From NCBI RefSeq assembly GCF_000242875.2, contig NZ_AEXL02000023.1:1-64000 (forward strand): 64,000 nt of DNA, in the 5' to 3' direction. Shown here piece by piece: positions 35,269 to 42,810 of this stretch (within the stretch, counting starts at the first letter, position 1; each line of letters starts with the position of its first letter). A program made the position numbers and the translations under genes. Below the pieces are notes generated by a model that was given only the letters and a program-made list of their open reading frames with translations, ran no database searches and was not told the DNA's origin. Source of the stretch: Candidatus Nitrosopumilus salarius BD31. Its GTDB lineage: Archaea > Thermoproteota > Nitrososphaeria > Nitrososphaerales > Nitrosopumilaceae.

Positions 35269-36747
35269 ATGAATCCCATAATTTTATCAATTTTAAATTT
35301 GATTAGAGGTCAATTTGGAGATGTTGTTTCAATATCTAATTTCGATTCTACCGTAATATTAGACAAATTAATAGAATTACAAAATTCAGTAGGCACATTA
35401 TCAAATCATGACGGACCAATTGCTCCAGCTCATGTGATATTACTTGCAGCAGGTGTAGTAATTTTTCTAGGAGTTGCAGGAGAAGCATTCTTTAAAAAAA
35501 CAGGAATTCCCGATGTAGCGTTTTTGATGATTCTAGGAGTGATAATTGGACCAGTCTTTGGATTGATTCAACCAGAAGCTGTTATCTCAGTAGTACCATA
35601 CTTTGCTGCACTTGCATTGATAATCATAATGTTTGATGGTGGATTAAATTTAGATATCAAACATGTTGTAAAAACTGTTCATTTTTCAATAACATTGGCA
35701 ATTCTGGGTTTTATTTTATCGGTTGTAATCATAACACTTGCTGCTCATTTTGCATTAGGATGGTTATGGTTAGAGAGTATATTGTTAGGTTCAATTGTAG
35801 GTGGAAGTAGTTCTGCGATTGTTTTTGGTCTTGTCAGAAATATCAAAATTTCAGATGACGCCAAATCAATGTTAAGTTTTGAATCTGCGGTAACTGATAT
35901 TTTAGCTACAATTATCGCATTCATATTATTTGAAGCTGTGCTTTCAGGCCATTTTGATCTACAAACTTTGGAAGAAACGCTTGGTAGAGCAATTGTTGTA
36001 GGTTTAGTTTTAGGATTTGGTGTAGGAATTCCTTGGATGTATGTTTCAACAAAACTTGGAAATGCTCAACATGCATACATGCTTACATTAGGAGTTTTGT
36101 TTGTCTTGTTCTTTTTGGCAAATTCATTTGGTGAATCAGGTGCCCTAACAGCACTTGTATTTGGTTTGATGATTGGAAATAAGAGACATCTTTCAAAAAT
36201 ACTCAAATTTAAGCTTCCAAAAATTGAGATGGATGATCCAACACATAATCAATTAACATTTTTGGTAAGATCATTTTTCTTTGTTTTTGTTGGATTGATG
36301 GCAAGCTTTGGACAGATAGAATATATGGTATTTGGAATTTTGGCAACAATTGCTATTTATTTTGGAAGATCGTTTATTGGAAAGATTACACTTACAAAAA
36401 GATTCTCCAAATTGGATAAAGCTGTAACAAATTCTATGATTCCTAGAGGATTGGCTGCTGCAGTACTTGCTACATATCCAATTACATTGGGCTTGCCAAA
36501 TGCAGAAGCATATTCACAAATGGTATTTTTTATTATTTTGTCATCTGTAATCATTACAACGATTGGATTGGGAAAATCAAAGAAAATACCACCACCAGAA
36601 TCAGTGGAAGGTGGATTTGTTAAGCCTACTGATGATTCAGATGAGGGTTCTGTAAAAGAAGTACAAACTGAAACATCAAATAATTTTCAAAAGGAATCAA
36701 TAGAAGGTGGATTTGTTAAGCCTACTGATGATTCTCAAAGAGAATAG
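35269..36747 (+). CDS. Cation/proton antiporter (CPA1/KefB-like)
   Basis: 492 residues with about twelve membrane helices. After an N-terminal segment come HVILLAAGVVIFLGVAG, IIMFDGGLNLDIKHVVKT, SIVGGSSSAIVFGLV (the helix 5-6 ion-path region with an S/D pair) and MIPRGLAAAVLA. The C-terminal cytoplasmic tail carries an exact 32-base direct repeat that encodes two copies of EGGFVKPTDDS. Likely exchanges Na+ or K+ for protons. No regulatory TrkA domain is seen. Confidence 0.85.
   Translation: MNPIILSILNLIRGQFGDVVSISNFDSTVILDKLIELQNSVGTLSNHDGPIAPAHVILLAAGVVIFLGVAGEAFFKKTGIPDVAFLMILGVIIGPVFGLIQPEAVISVVPYFAALALIIIMFDGGLNLDIKHVVKTVHFSITLAILGFILSVVIITLAAHFALGWLWLESILLGSIVGGSSSAIVFGLVRNIKISDDAKSMLSFESAVTDILATIIAFILFEAVLSGHFDLQTLEETLGRAIVVGLVLGFGVGIPWMYVSTKLGNAQHAYMLTLGVLFVLFFLANSFGESGALTALVFGLMIGNKRHLSKILKFKLPKIEMDDPTHNQLTFLVRSFFFVFVGLMASFGQIEYMVFGILATIAIYFGRSFIGKITLTKRFSKLDKAVTNSMIPRGLAAAVLATYPITLGLPNAEAYSQMVFFIILSSVIITTIGLGKSKKIPPPESVEGGFVKPTDDSDEGSVKEVQTETSNNFQKESIEGGFVKPTDDSQRE
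36607..36734 (+). repeat. Exact 32-base direct repeat in the antiporter tail
   Basis: The segment 36607-36638 recurs at 36703-36734. Each copy encodes EGGFVKPTDDS. The spacing is 96 bases, so the reading frame is kept. Confidence 0.85.
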
Positions 36748-36748
36748 A

Positions 36749-37654
36749 TTACAAATCAAGTGATTCTTTGAGGCCTTTGTACCTATTTCTTATAGTTACC
36801 TCTGTAACATTTGCAGCTTCTGCAATATCACGCTGAGTCTTGTCCTCACCGTTTTTGACACAAGATAGGTATAGAGCCGCTGCTGCTAATCCCATGGGAT
36901 CCTTTCCAGCTGATACTTCGTTTTCTTGTGCAAGCTTCAAAACTTTTACTGCATATCTTTTTGTTTTTTCAGCAATTCCAATTCTGCTTGCAATTCTTGC
37001 AACACATTGAATTGAATCAGTTACTGGCATCTTCAAATCAAGTTCTTTGACTAGTAATCTATAACATCTTGCAATATCTTTTCTTTTAATGTTAGCTGCT
37101 TCCTCAACATCTTTTAGATTTCTTGGAGTTGCAGTGTCACGGCATGCAGCATAAAGTGCTGATGCCATTAAAGCTGAAATGGAACGTCCTCGAACTAGAC
37201 CTTTTTCAAGTGCTTTTCTGTAAATATAAGCTGCTTTTTCAATTACTGCATCAGAAATTGCTAGTTTATCTTTTAGTCTGTTTAATTCACTAAATGCTTG
37301 TCTAAAGTTTCTATCAACTGGTTCATGAACTTGGCTTCTACTGTCCCAGGTTCTAAGTCTCTCAATTGTACTTTTCATTGACGCTGTAAGTGGTCTTCCG
37401 GATGCATCTTTGTTTACAGGATTGATAATTGTTGCAAGACCCATATCGTGCATGGTCAATGATGTTGGTGCGCCAGCTCTTGCTTTATTGCCACCTTCAT
37501 CTTGAGTAAAGGATCTCCATTCAGGTCCTGCTTCTTGTAGTTTTTCAGTAATTACAAATCCACATTTAGAACAGAACATTTCTCCTGATTCATTATCTGT
37601 AACTAATTTGCCCTGAGCACATCTTGGACACAGCTCTTTTGTTTTGCTTACCAT
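36749..37654 (-). CDS. tfb: Transcription initiation factor B (TFB)
   Basis: 301 residues. The N-terminal zinc ribbon is CPRC near residue 9 and CSKCG near 28. The B-reader linker GPEWRSFTQDE follows at 43-53. Two cyclin-fold repeats start near residue 110 and 205 (both with the ARCY/VAR-like TFIIB helices) and the protein ends with a winged-helix-like TEVTIRNRYKGL. TFB bridges TBP-TATA and RNA polymerase. It ends 1 base after the antiporter stop (convergent). Confidence 0.95.
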   Translation of the reverse strand: MVSKTKELCPRCAQGKLVTDNESGEMFCSKCGFVITEKLQEAGPEWRSFTQDEGGNKARAGAPTSLTMHDMGLATIINPVNKDASGRPLTASMKSTIERLRTWDSRSQVHEPVDRNFRQAFSELNRLKDKLAISDAVIEKAAYIYRKALEKGLVRGRSISALMASALYAACRDTATPRNLKDVEEAANIKRKDIARCYRLLVKELDLKMPVTDSIQCVARIASRIGIAEKTKRYAVKVLKLAQENEVSAGKDPMGLAAAALYLSCVKNGEDKTQRDIAEAANVTEVTIRNRYKGLKESLDL

Positions 37655-37778
37655 TTGATTCTAGGTGACTGAATTGATGTTATTTATTAATCAACATCTT
37701 TTTTCTTTAAAATTCAAGCAAAAATTGAGCCTGAAAATAATACTGAATAGTCATAATGGAGTAATTCGTAGTAAGAGC

Positions 37779-38732
37779 ATGAGTTTTCTCTGGATTGTAC
37801 CATTATTGGTTTGCTTGTTTTTTCTAGTACCTAATTCCTATGCAGAAACAATTACTCAAAATTTAGAAGGCGGTATGGATATTGATATAACATATCCTGA
37901 TGAAATCTTAGCTGGAAGAGAATACAGTATATCGGTTTTGATAAAAAATAACGGGTGGGAAGACAAACAGGATATTTCATTGATCTTCTCTAGTAAAGAT
38001 AAAGCTCTAGCTGCAGGAGTATCAGATAACATCATAATTGAAAAACTCTCTCAAGGTGGAACATATGGTGGAAATATTGATTTGTTAATTCCAACTAATT
38101 CAAATCCTGGTACTCATTTTATTAATTTAAAATATTCTCAAGTTCTTGTTGCAAATAATAAAACACCACAACCTGCAATTTATCATGATATTGCAATTCC
38201 AATTACAATAAAAGAAGATCCGGTTGTAACAATTCATACAAAAGTTCCTGAATCAATTTTTGCAAATGCTGAATTTCCAATTACAGTTGAAGTGTTATCA
38301 AAAAACATAGACATTACAGATGTTAACATAAAGATAATTGCACCAAAAGATATTGAATTTAGAGGAGAAACATCACATACATTTTCAAAAATAGAAAAAA
38401 ATACTCCTATTGAAATTACATCACGAATCATTACACCAAATGAAAAAGCTAATTCAGAATACAAATTACCATTTGAAATAATTGTATCATATACAGATGA
38501 TACTGGAAATAAAAAGGAAGACTCACAGACAGTTTCAGTAGTTTTACGACCTAGGACATTTATGGAATTAACAGTAGATGGAGGAATTTGGATTGGTGAT
38601 TTCTTTATTGCTCCATATGTTAGTCTTGGAACTATCATAGGAATTCCCGCAGGTGCAATAATTTCATTAATTATCAGAAAAAAACAGAATTCTACTAAAA
38701 AAACACAAAAAAGAAAAAACTCTAGGCTTTGA
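37779..38732 (+). CDS. Exported NEW1/COG1361-like protein with C-terminal anchor
   Basis: About 317 residues from MSFLWIVPLLVCLF (the frame is open 38 codons further up, but this start puts a signal peptide at the N-terminus). The ectodomain has beta-sandwich repeats (DIDITYPDEILAGREYSISV, then PESIFANAEFPITVEV). A membrane helix (YVSLGTIIGIPAGAIISLII) and a basic tail follow. It resembles the archaeal COG1361/NEW1-type surface proteins with Ig-like domains. The last codons overlap the convergent 38722 gene. Confidence 0.65.
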   Translation: MSFLWIVPLLVCLFFLVPNSYAETITQNLEGGMDIDITYPDEILAGREYSISVLIKNNGWEDKQDISLIFSSKDKALAAGVSDNIIIEKLSQGGTYGGNIDLLIPTNSNPGTHFINLKYSQVLVANNKTPQPAIYHDIAIPITIKEDPVVTIHTKVPESIFANAEFPITVEVLSKNIDITDVNIKIIAPKDIEFRGETSHTFSKIEKNTPIEITSRIITPNEKANSEYKLPFEIIVSYTDDTGNKKEDSQTVSVVLRPRTFMELTVDGGIWIGDFFIAPYVSLGTIIGIPAGAIISLIIRKKQNSTKKTQKRKNSRL

Positions 38733-39021
38733 GTTTTTCTTGAATATTTTGAATATACTTATTGTTGTATTCAATGAAAAGTTGAATTTTGTCTTGAGCC
38801 AAAGCCATTGCACCAGGCCTACTATTGACGTGTGCTTCGGCTATTTTTTGTTGCTCTAATAGTTTTTCAAGATTTTCTTTTGGTTGTAATTTTAGTTCTT
38901 CAAGTAAAATTGCAAATTCATTTTTAAGAATATTTTCAGTGTCAGGAATTGCAGGTGGATCTGCTCCAATGATTTCTTTGGTTGTAATTTTTCCAAATAC
39001 TTTTTTATCTAATTCAAGCAA
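38722..39021 (-). CDS. Small helical protein, unknown function
   Basis: 99 residues from a TTG start. It is helical and charged (KNEFAILLEELKLQPKENLE, then QQKIAEAHVNSRPGAMALAQDK) with no cysteines, signal or membrane helix. No family recognised. It overlaps the convergent 37779-38732 gene by 11 bases. Confidence 0.55.
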   Translation of the reverse strand: MLELDKKVFGKITTKEIIGADPPAIPDTENILKNEFAILLEELKLQPKENLEKLLEQQKIAEAHVNSRPGAMALAQDKIQLFIEYNNKYIQNIQEKLKA

Positions 39022-39132
39022 TAGTAGAAAATGGAACTAGAAGTATAAATTTAATTTCATTTAAGAATTTTTTACAAAAGTGAGTGCAGTGCAATCAAAG
39101 ATTTTATCTTTTGATAGTTTTATGATATTTTG

Positions 39133-39342
39133 ATGACTTATTGTATAGGTAACTGCAAAAAGTACAAAGCCCTTAAGCCTACACAGATTGGTAGGTATGC
39201 ATCTGGACAAAAAAGATGCAATTACTGCGAAATATTTGTAGATTATGATGGAATTATCTGTCCTTGTTGCAATAGACAATTAAGATGTCTTCCCAGAAGC
39301 AGAAAAGGAAAAGAAAAGTATCTAGCTCAGATTATTAAATAA
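39133..39342 (+). CDS. Small zinc-ribbon protein with multiple CxxC
   Basis: 69 residues from MTYCIGNC (a TTG codon directly in front is an alternative start). Cys pairs are CIGNC, CNYC and CPCC, and a further Cys lies near the end (LRCLPR), with several arginines and lysines around. This zinc-finger composition is unlike random sequence and decides the strand; the opposite-strand frame at the same place is rejected. Possibly nucleic-acid or ribosome-associated. Confidence 0.65.
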   Translation: MTYCIGNCKKYKALKPTQIGRYASGQKRCNYCEIFVDYDGIICPCCNRQLRCLPRSRKGKEKYLAQIIK

Positions 39343-39395
39343 AAAAATATCGTATCGAGATAGATTTTTTGCTTTTAATTTTTGTAGATTTTAGT

Positions 39396-39667
39396 TTAAG
39401 AAGAGTCATGTTTAGAACACTCAGAAAGCTTTTCCTTTATTTGAGATGTAACTACATTTTCATTAAGAGGAATTGTTCTGTGGGATTATGTTAGGTTCTT
39501 TTCTTAGATTCTCGATTGATCTATAACATCAAACCAATCAGATGTGTCATAGATGGTGTTATTATTGAACTCTTTTTGATAGATTTTTTTGTTGCCTGAA
39601 ATCAATGTAATGTTTTTTTAATTAAATAGGCAAATTCGTTGCTAAGAACCCAAAATAGTTCAATCAT
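39396..39667 (-). pseudogene. Frameshifted remnant of a small protein gene
   Basis: In an otherwise empty gap, minus-strand pieces read as protein: MIELFWVLSNEFAYLIKK, then NITLISGNKKIYQKEF...DTSDWFDVIDQSRI, and finally IPLNENVVTSQIKEKLSECSKHDSS. The first two join when one A is added at the 7-base tract 39613-39619, as in the other broken genes. Two in-frame stops separate the second and third pieces, so either further indels are present or the gene has decayed. Function unknown. Confidence 0.35.
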
Positions 39668-39717
39668 GCCTGAAAATCAAAGTTCTGTTTATAAGAAATC
39701 AATGTAAGGGGAAATAC

Positions 39718-39990
39718 ATGGCAATTCCAGCTGATGTTGAAGAATTTGTTGAAAAACACATCAAACTTATGATTTCCCAAACTGAAACGTATTTACCATT
39801 TATCAGAGTTGCATTTCCATATTCAAACAATATAGCTGATGGTGTTTACAATCTAATAATCGGTAGTGCATTATCGATATTTATCAATCAGTTTGCAATG
39901 AAAATGAAATATCCAACCGCAGATGATTTTTCAGAATTTGGAAAAATTGCTATCAAATATAGAGATCAGGTTGATCAATTTTTCAAATAG
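39718..39990 (+). CDS. Small helical protein, unknown function
   Basis: 90 residues: a charged N-terminal helix, then a hydrophobic stretch (VYNLIIGSALSIFINQF) that may be a single membrane or amphipathic helix, and a polar C-terminus. No family recognised. It is convergent with the 39993-40223 gene, 2 bases apart. A GGGG-type ribosome site (aaggggaaatac) precedes the ATG. Confidence 0.55.
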   Translation: MAIPADVEEFVEKHIKLMISQTETYLPFIRVAFPYSNNIADGVYNLIIGSALSIFINQFAMKMKYPTADDFSEFGKIAIKYRDQVDQFFK

Positions 39991-39992
39991 TC

Positions 39993-40223
39993 TTATGCCA
40001 ATTCACCTAGAAAGTGCACTGTGTTATTAATTACAACAACTGTTCTATCTTTTGGGACATGATACAATTTTTTTGTACCGTTAGAAGATTGTACAATAAT
40101 TTTTGAAAATGGATCTTTTAGTGATTTGTAAAGAATTCCTTTTTCGCCTACTGATTGAGACCAATGAGTTCCTTGAACAAAAGAGATTGCTTGGAATTTT
40201 ATGACCTGATATGAGTATACCAT
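39993..40223 (-). CDS. Small beta-rich protein next to crcB
   Basis: 76 residues, no cysteines, no signal peptide. It reads as beta strands (VIKFQAISFVQGTHW, IIVQSSNGTKKLYHVPKDRTVVVINN). It is 6 bases downstream of crcB on the same strand, so the two are probably cotranscribed. Function unknown. Confidence 0.6.
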   Translation of the reverse strand: MVYSYQVIKFQAISFVQGTHWSQSVGEKGILYKSLKDPFSKIIVQSSNGTKKLYHVPKDRTVVVINNTVHFLGELA

Positions 40224-40229
40224 TTCTAA

Positions 40230-40610
40230 TTAATTATTAATAATTGCACTCATTAATGACTTTCCTCCAATTAGTGCTGTAATTGACAAGCCTATATTGG
40301 CAATAATATTTATCGCGAGAGATCCATAATGATGTCCATCAAGTAGGTTACTTGAATCAAGAGCAAAAGAAGACATTGTTGTAAGGGATCCACAAAATCC
40401 TACTGCTGCAAATAATGAATATCTTCCATCAAGATTCCATTGTTCTGACACTATAACAAATACACCAAGTAAAAATGCGCCTAAAACATTGACTATCAAA
40501 ACATTCAGAGGTAAGGTATTGAAAAGTAATGGTGACTCTGTAACTTTGTATCTCAGAAAGGCTCCAAACACAGAACCAACTGCAAGAAAAACATATTCTA
40601 GTCCTTTCAT
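40230..40610 (-). CDS. crcB: CrcB/Fluc fluoride channel
   Basis: 126 residues with four membrane helices. Family blocks are GAFLRYKV near residue 16, NVLGAFLLGVFV near 42, and GFCGSLTTMSSFALDS near 72, where the Asn and the Gly-Phe-x-Gly-Ser-x-Thr-Thr pattern define the fluoride path. It exports fluoride as a dimer. No fluoride riboswitch was seen in the leader. Confidence 0.93.
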   Translation of the reverse strand: MKGLEYVFLAVGSVFGAFLRYKVTESPLLFNTLPLNVLIVNVLGAFLLGVFVIVSEQWNLDGRYSLFAAVGFCGSLTTMSSFALDSSNLLDGHHYGSLAINIIANIGLSITALIGGKSLMSAIINN

Positions 40611-40741
40611 CTATATGATTACAAATTAACTGATATTATTAGTGCTATTTGGAAACATTTTGATAAAATCATGCCTAATTCTTATTAATTTGGAAAGATA
40701 TGTCTATGGTTTTTATAGGTTCGATATTTTCTCCAGACTGA

Positions 40742-40933
40742 ATGACACTAAAATTGAGATGTGAAGACTATGGGTTTGAATGTGAATTCATTTTAGATGA
40801 AGAAAAAACCGTAGGTCTTATTGAAAAATTAAGAGCACATTTTGAAGAAGAACACGGAATTGACTACACTATAGAAGCAGTAACTCAAATGATTACTAAT
40901 CGTGGGCATTCTTTAGAATCAATAAGAAAATAA
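40742..40933 (+). CDS. DUF1059 family small protein
   Basis: 63 residues. LRCEDYGFECEF at the N-terminus carries the two Cys of DUF1059, followed by LIEKLRAHFEEEHGIDYT, the helical DUF1059 core with a His-rich acidic EEEHG. Function of the family is unknown; members are short soluble proteins common in archaea and some bacteria. Confidence 0.85.
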   Translation: MTLKLRCEDYGFECEFILDEEKTVGLIEKLRAHFEEEHGIDYTIEAVTQMITNRGHSLESIRK

Positions 40934-41102
40934 AATCTTATTAAAAAATTATTTTCATTTTTAACATTTATTACATTGTTTATACTACATTAATTATTCA
41001 AATTAATTTAAGAAAAATTTGAGGAATTTTTTGTTTGTAAAGCTTGGTTTTGATTACAAAATTACCTCAAGCGATTTGTTTTTATTTTAAAAGCGCATAC
41101 AA

Positions 41103-42032
41103 TTGTTAGTAGTGGTAGAAAATTTTTCAAATGATTATGATGTAAAGTGTCAACTCGATACTTGCAAAACCTATCCTGCAATAACGGATTCTGAAAGAGG
41201 AGAAATTGTTTGTGGGGGATGCGGCCTTATCTTATTGCAAAATATGGCTGATGCATCATATGAAAACAACGGTTACTCTCAGGAAGACTTTATGAAACTA
41301 TCAAGAACAGGTCCTGCTTCATCATTAACAATGTATGATAAAGGGTTGTCAACTGTAATTGGTACTAACAAAGATTCTTCAGGAAATGCATTATCTAACA
41401 AAACAAAATATGAATTCAATAGACTAAGAACATGGGATCAAAGAAGCAAATCAAGAAAGACTGCTGCATTAAGCAAGGCATTTACTTTACTCCATGGAAT
41501 GAAAACAAAATTAGGAGTTCCTGATAATGTTGTAGAAAGTGCTGCATATATTTACAGAAAAGTTGTCAGTGCAAAATTGACTAGAGGAAGAACAATGACT
41601 TCATTGATCTCAGCTTCTTTGTATGCAGCATGTAGAGAAAATAACATCCCAAGAACATTAGACGATATTGCAAATGCTGGAAATGTTGAAAGAAGAATAC
41701 TTTCTCGAGATTTGAGAACCATAATCAAAAAGCTTGGATTGAATCTTAATCAGTATGATACTTCCTCGTTTATATCAAAAATCTCAAATAACATGGATCT
41801 AAAAGAAAAGACCAAACGAGACGCATTTGAGATACTAAAACGATGTGAAAAGGAACAGATCACTGCTGGAAAACATCCCGTAGCACAAGCTGCTGCATCA
41901 TTATACATATCATGTATAATGAATGGTGAAAAAATTAGTCAAAAAAAGTTTTCAGCGGAATCTGGAGTAAGTGACGTTACAATCAGAAATAGAGTAGATT
42001 TGATTAAGAAAACATTAAAGCTAATTGAGTAG
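41103..42032 (+). CDS. Divergent TFB paralogue
   Basis: 309 residues from a TTG start, with a GTG three codons later as alternative. Zinc ribbon CQLDTC (a C-x4-C first pair, unlike the usual C-x2-C/H) and CGGCG. The B-reader region (ADASYENNGYSQEDF) has no EWR-type core, whereas both cyclin repeats and the TIRNRVDLIKKTL C-terminus are conserved. It is therefore a bona fide TFB core with an altered N-terminus and may act as an alternative initiation factor for a gene subset. Confidence 0.9.
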   Translation: MLVVVENFSNDYDVKCQLDTCKTYPAITDSERGEIVCGGCGLILLQNMADASYENNGYSQEDFMKLSRTGPASSLTMYDKGLSTVIGTNKDSSGNALSNKTKYEFNRLRTWDQRSKSRKTAALSKAFTLLHGMKTKLGVPDNVVESAAYIYRKVVSAKLTRGRTMTSLISASLYAACRENNIPRTLDDIANAGNVERRILSRDLRTIIKKLGLNLNQYDTSSFISKISNNMDLKEKTKRDAFEILKRCEKEQITAGKHPVAQAAASLYISCIMNGEKISQKKFSAESGVSDVTIRNRVDLIKKTLKLIE

Positions 42033-42049
42033 ACTATCCCAAAAAAATC

Positions 42050-42487
42050 CTACAAGATAATTGTAGGAGAAAATATTTTTTCAAATAACACATCTTTTAA
42101 TTTATTTACCAAGTCCATTATTACTCGAATTTGCTCCATTGTGATTTCTCTAAGACTTTGAATAGTTTTATCAAGATCTGATATTTCAGATTCCAATCTT
42201 AATTTTTCATTTTTGAGATTTGATATCTGATTTTGTAAGTTAGAATTTTGTTGTTTGAGTCTATCATTCTCTTCTGTTAACTGTCTAATTTTTTCTGAAT
42301 CAGATTCTTCTGGAAATGGATTAGGAGTAGGTACAGGCTCTGGCATTTTGATCGGTTCTGGCTCTGGAGAAGGTCCTGGAATTTTAGGTGGTTCTGGCTC
42401 TTGTTCTGTTTCATATGCTAAAGTAACTTGAAGGAAGTTAAGAGAAAAAAGTATTACAAACAAACCAAAAATAAAACTAATTTTCAT
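42050..42487 (-). CDS. Exported Pro/Glu-rich coiled-coil protein
   Basis: 145 residues. Signal peptide (IFGLFVILFSLNFLQVTLA), then a PEPEP-rich stretch (EPEPPKIPGPSPEPEPIK) and a long coiled coil (LTEENDRLKQQNSNLQNQ). It is probably a surface or periplasm-like spacer protein. No further domain is seen. Confidence 0.65.
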   Translation of the reverse strand: MKISFIFGLFVILFSLNFLQVTLAYETEQEPEPPKIPGPSPEPEPIKMPEPVPTPNPFPEESDSEKIRQLTEENDRLKQQNSNLQNQISNLKNEKLRLESEISDLDKTIQSLREITMEQIRVIMDLVNKLKDVLFEKIFSPTIIL

Positions 42488-42561
42488 TGAATGACTTCAC
42501 AGAAATATTAGAATTTTTTTGTATATGAATATGATTATTGATTTCAAATAATGAAAAAGAG

Positions 42562-42780
42562 TTATTTGTAGAAATCAGGTTCTTGATCTCTTTTTTGTTT
42601 TGGAAGGTCTTCCATAATTGCCTGAACTACTTCGTTGTGATTATATGTCAAATGTCTGAGAAATTTTGCAGATTCATCTGCTCTAGTCTTTTCATCAGCA
42701 AATAACATTTCTGGACTGCTCAATTCTGCCATCATTGTATTGCATTCTTGGCAAGGGTCAAAATCAAGGTAGAGTTTCAT
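42562..42780 (-). CDS. Small acidic CxxC protein downstream of Cdc48
   Basis: 72 residues. One Cys pair (DPCQECNTMM) near the N-terminus and an acidic helical remainder with LRHLTYNHNEVVQAI. No family recognised; the pair could be redox-active or bind a metal. It is 30 bases downstream of cdc48 on the same strand, so it may be a third gene of the hsp20-cdc48 run. Confidence 0.6.
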   Translation of the reverse strand: MKLYLDFDPCQECNTMMAELSSPEMLFADEKTRADESAKFLRHLTYNHNEVVQAIMEDLPKQKRDQEPDFYK

Positions 42781-42810
42781 TATTTTCTCTCATGTTCATT
42801 AGTATTTAGA

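Noticed and set aside
39061-39279. 72-codon minus-strand ORF opposite the small zinc-ribbon gene
   Set aside because: The plus-strand frame has a clear Cys-rich zinc-ribbon pattern (CIGNC, CNYC, CPCC); the minus-strand frame has no family-like feature and reads as its shadow.
40611-40741. Fluoride riboswitch ahead of crcB
   Set aside because: The leader on the minus strand is short and AT-rich, and I saw no pseudoknot-forming GGC/GCC pattern of that riboswitch.
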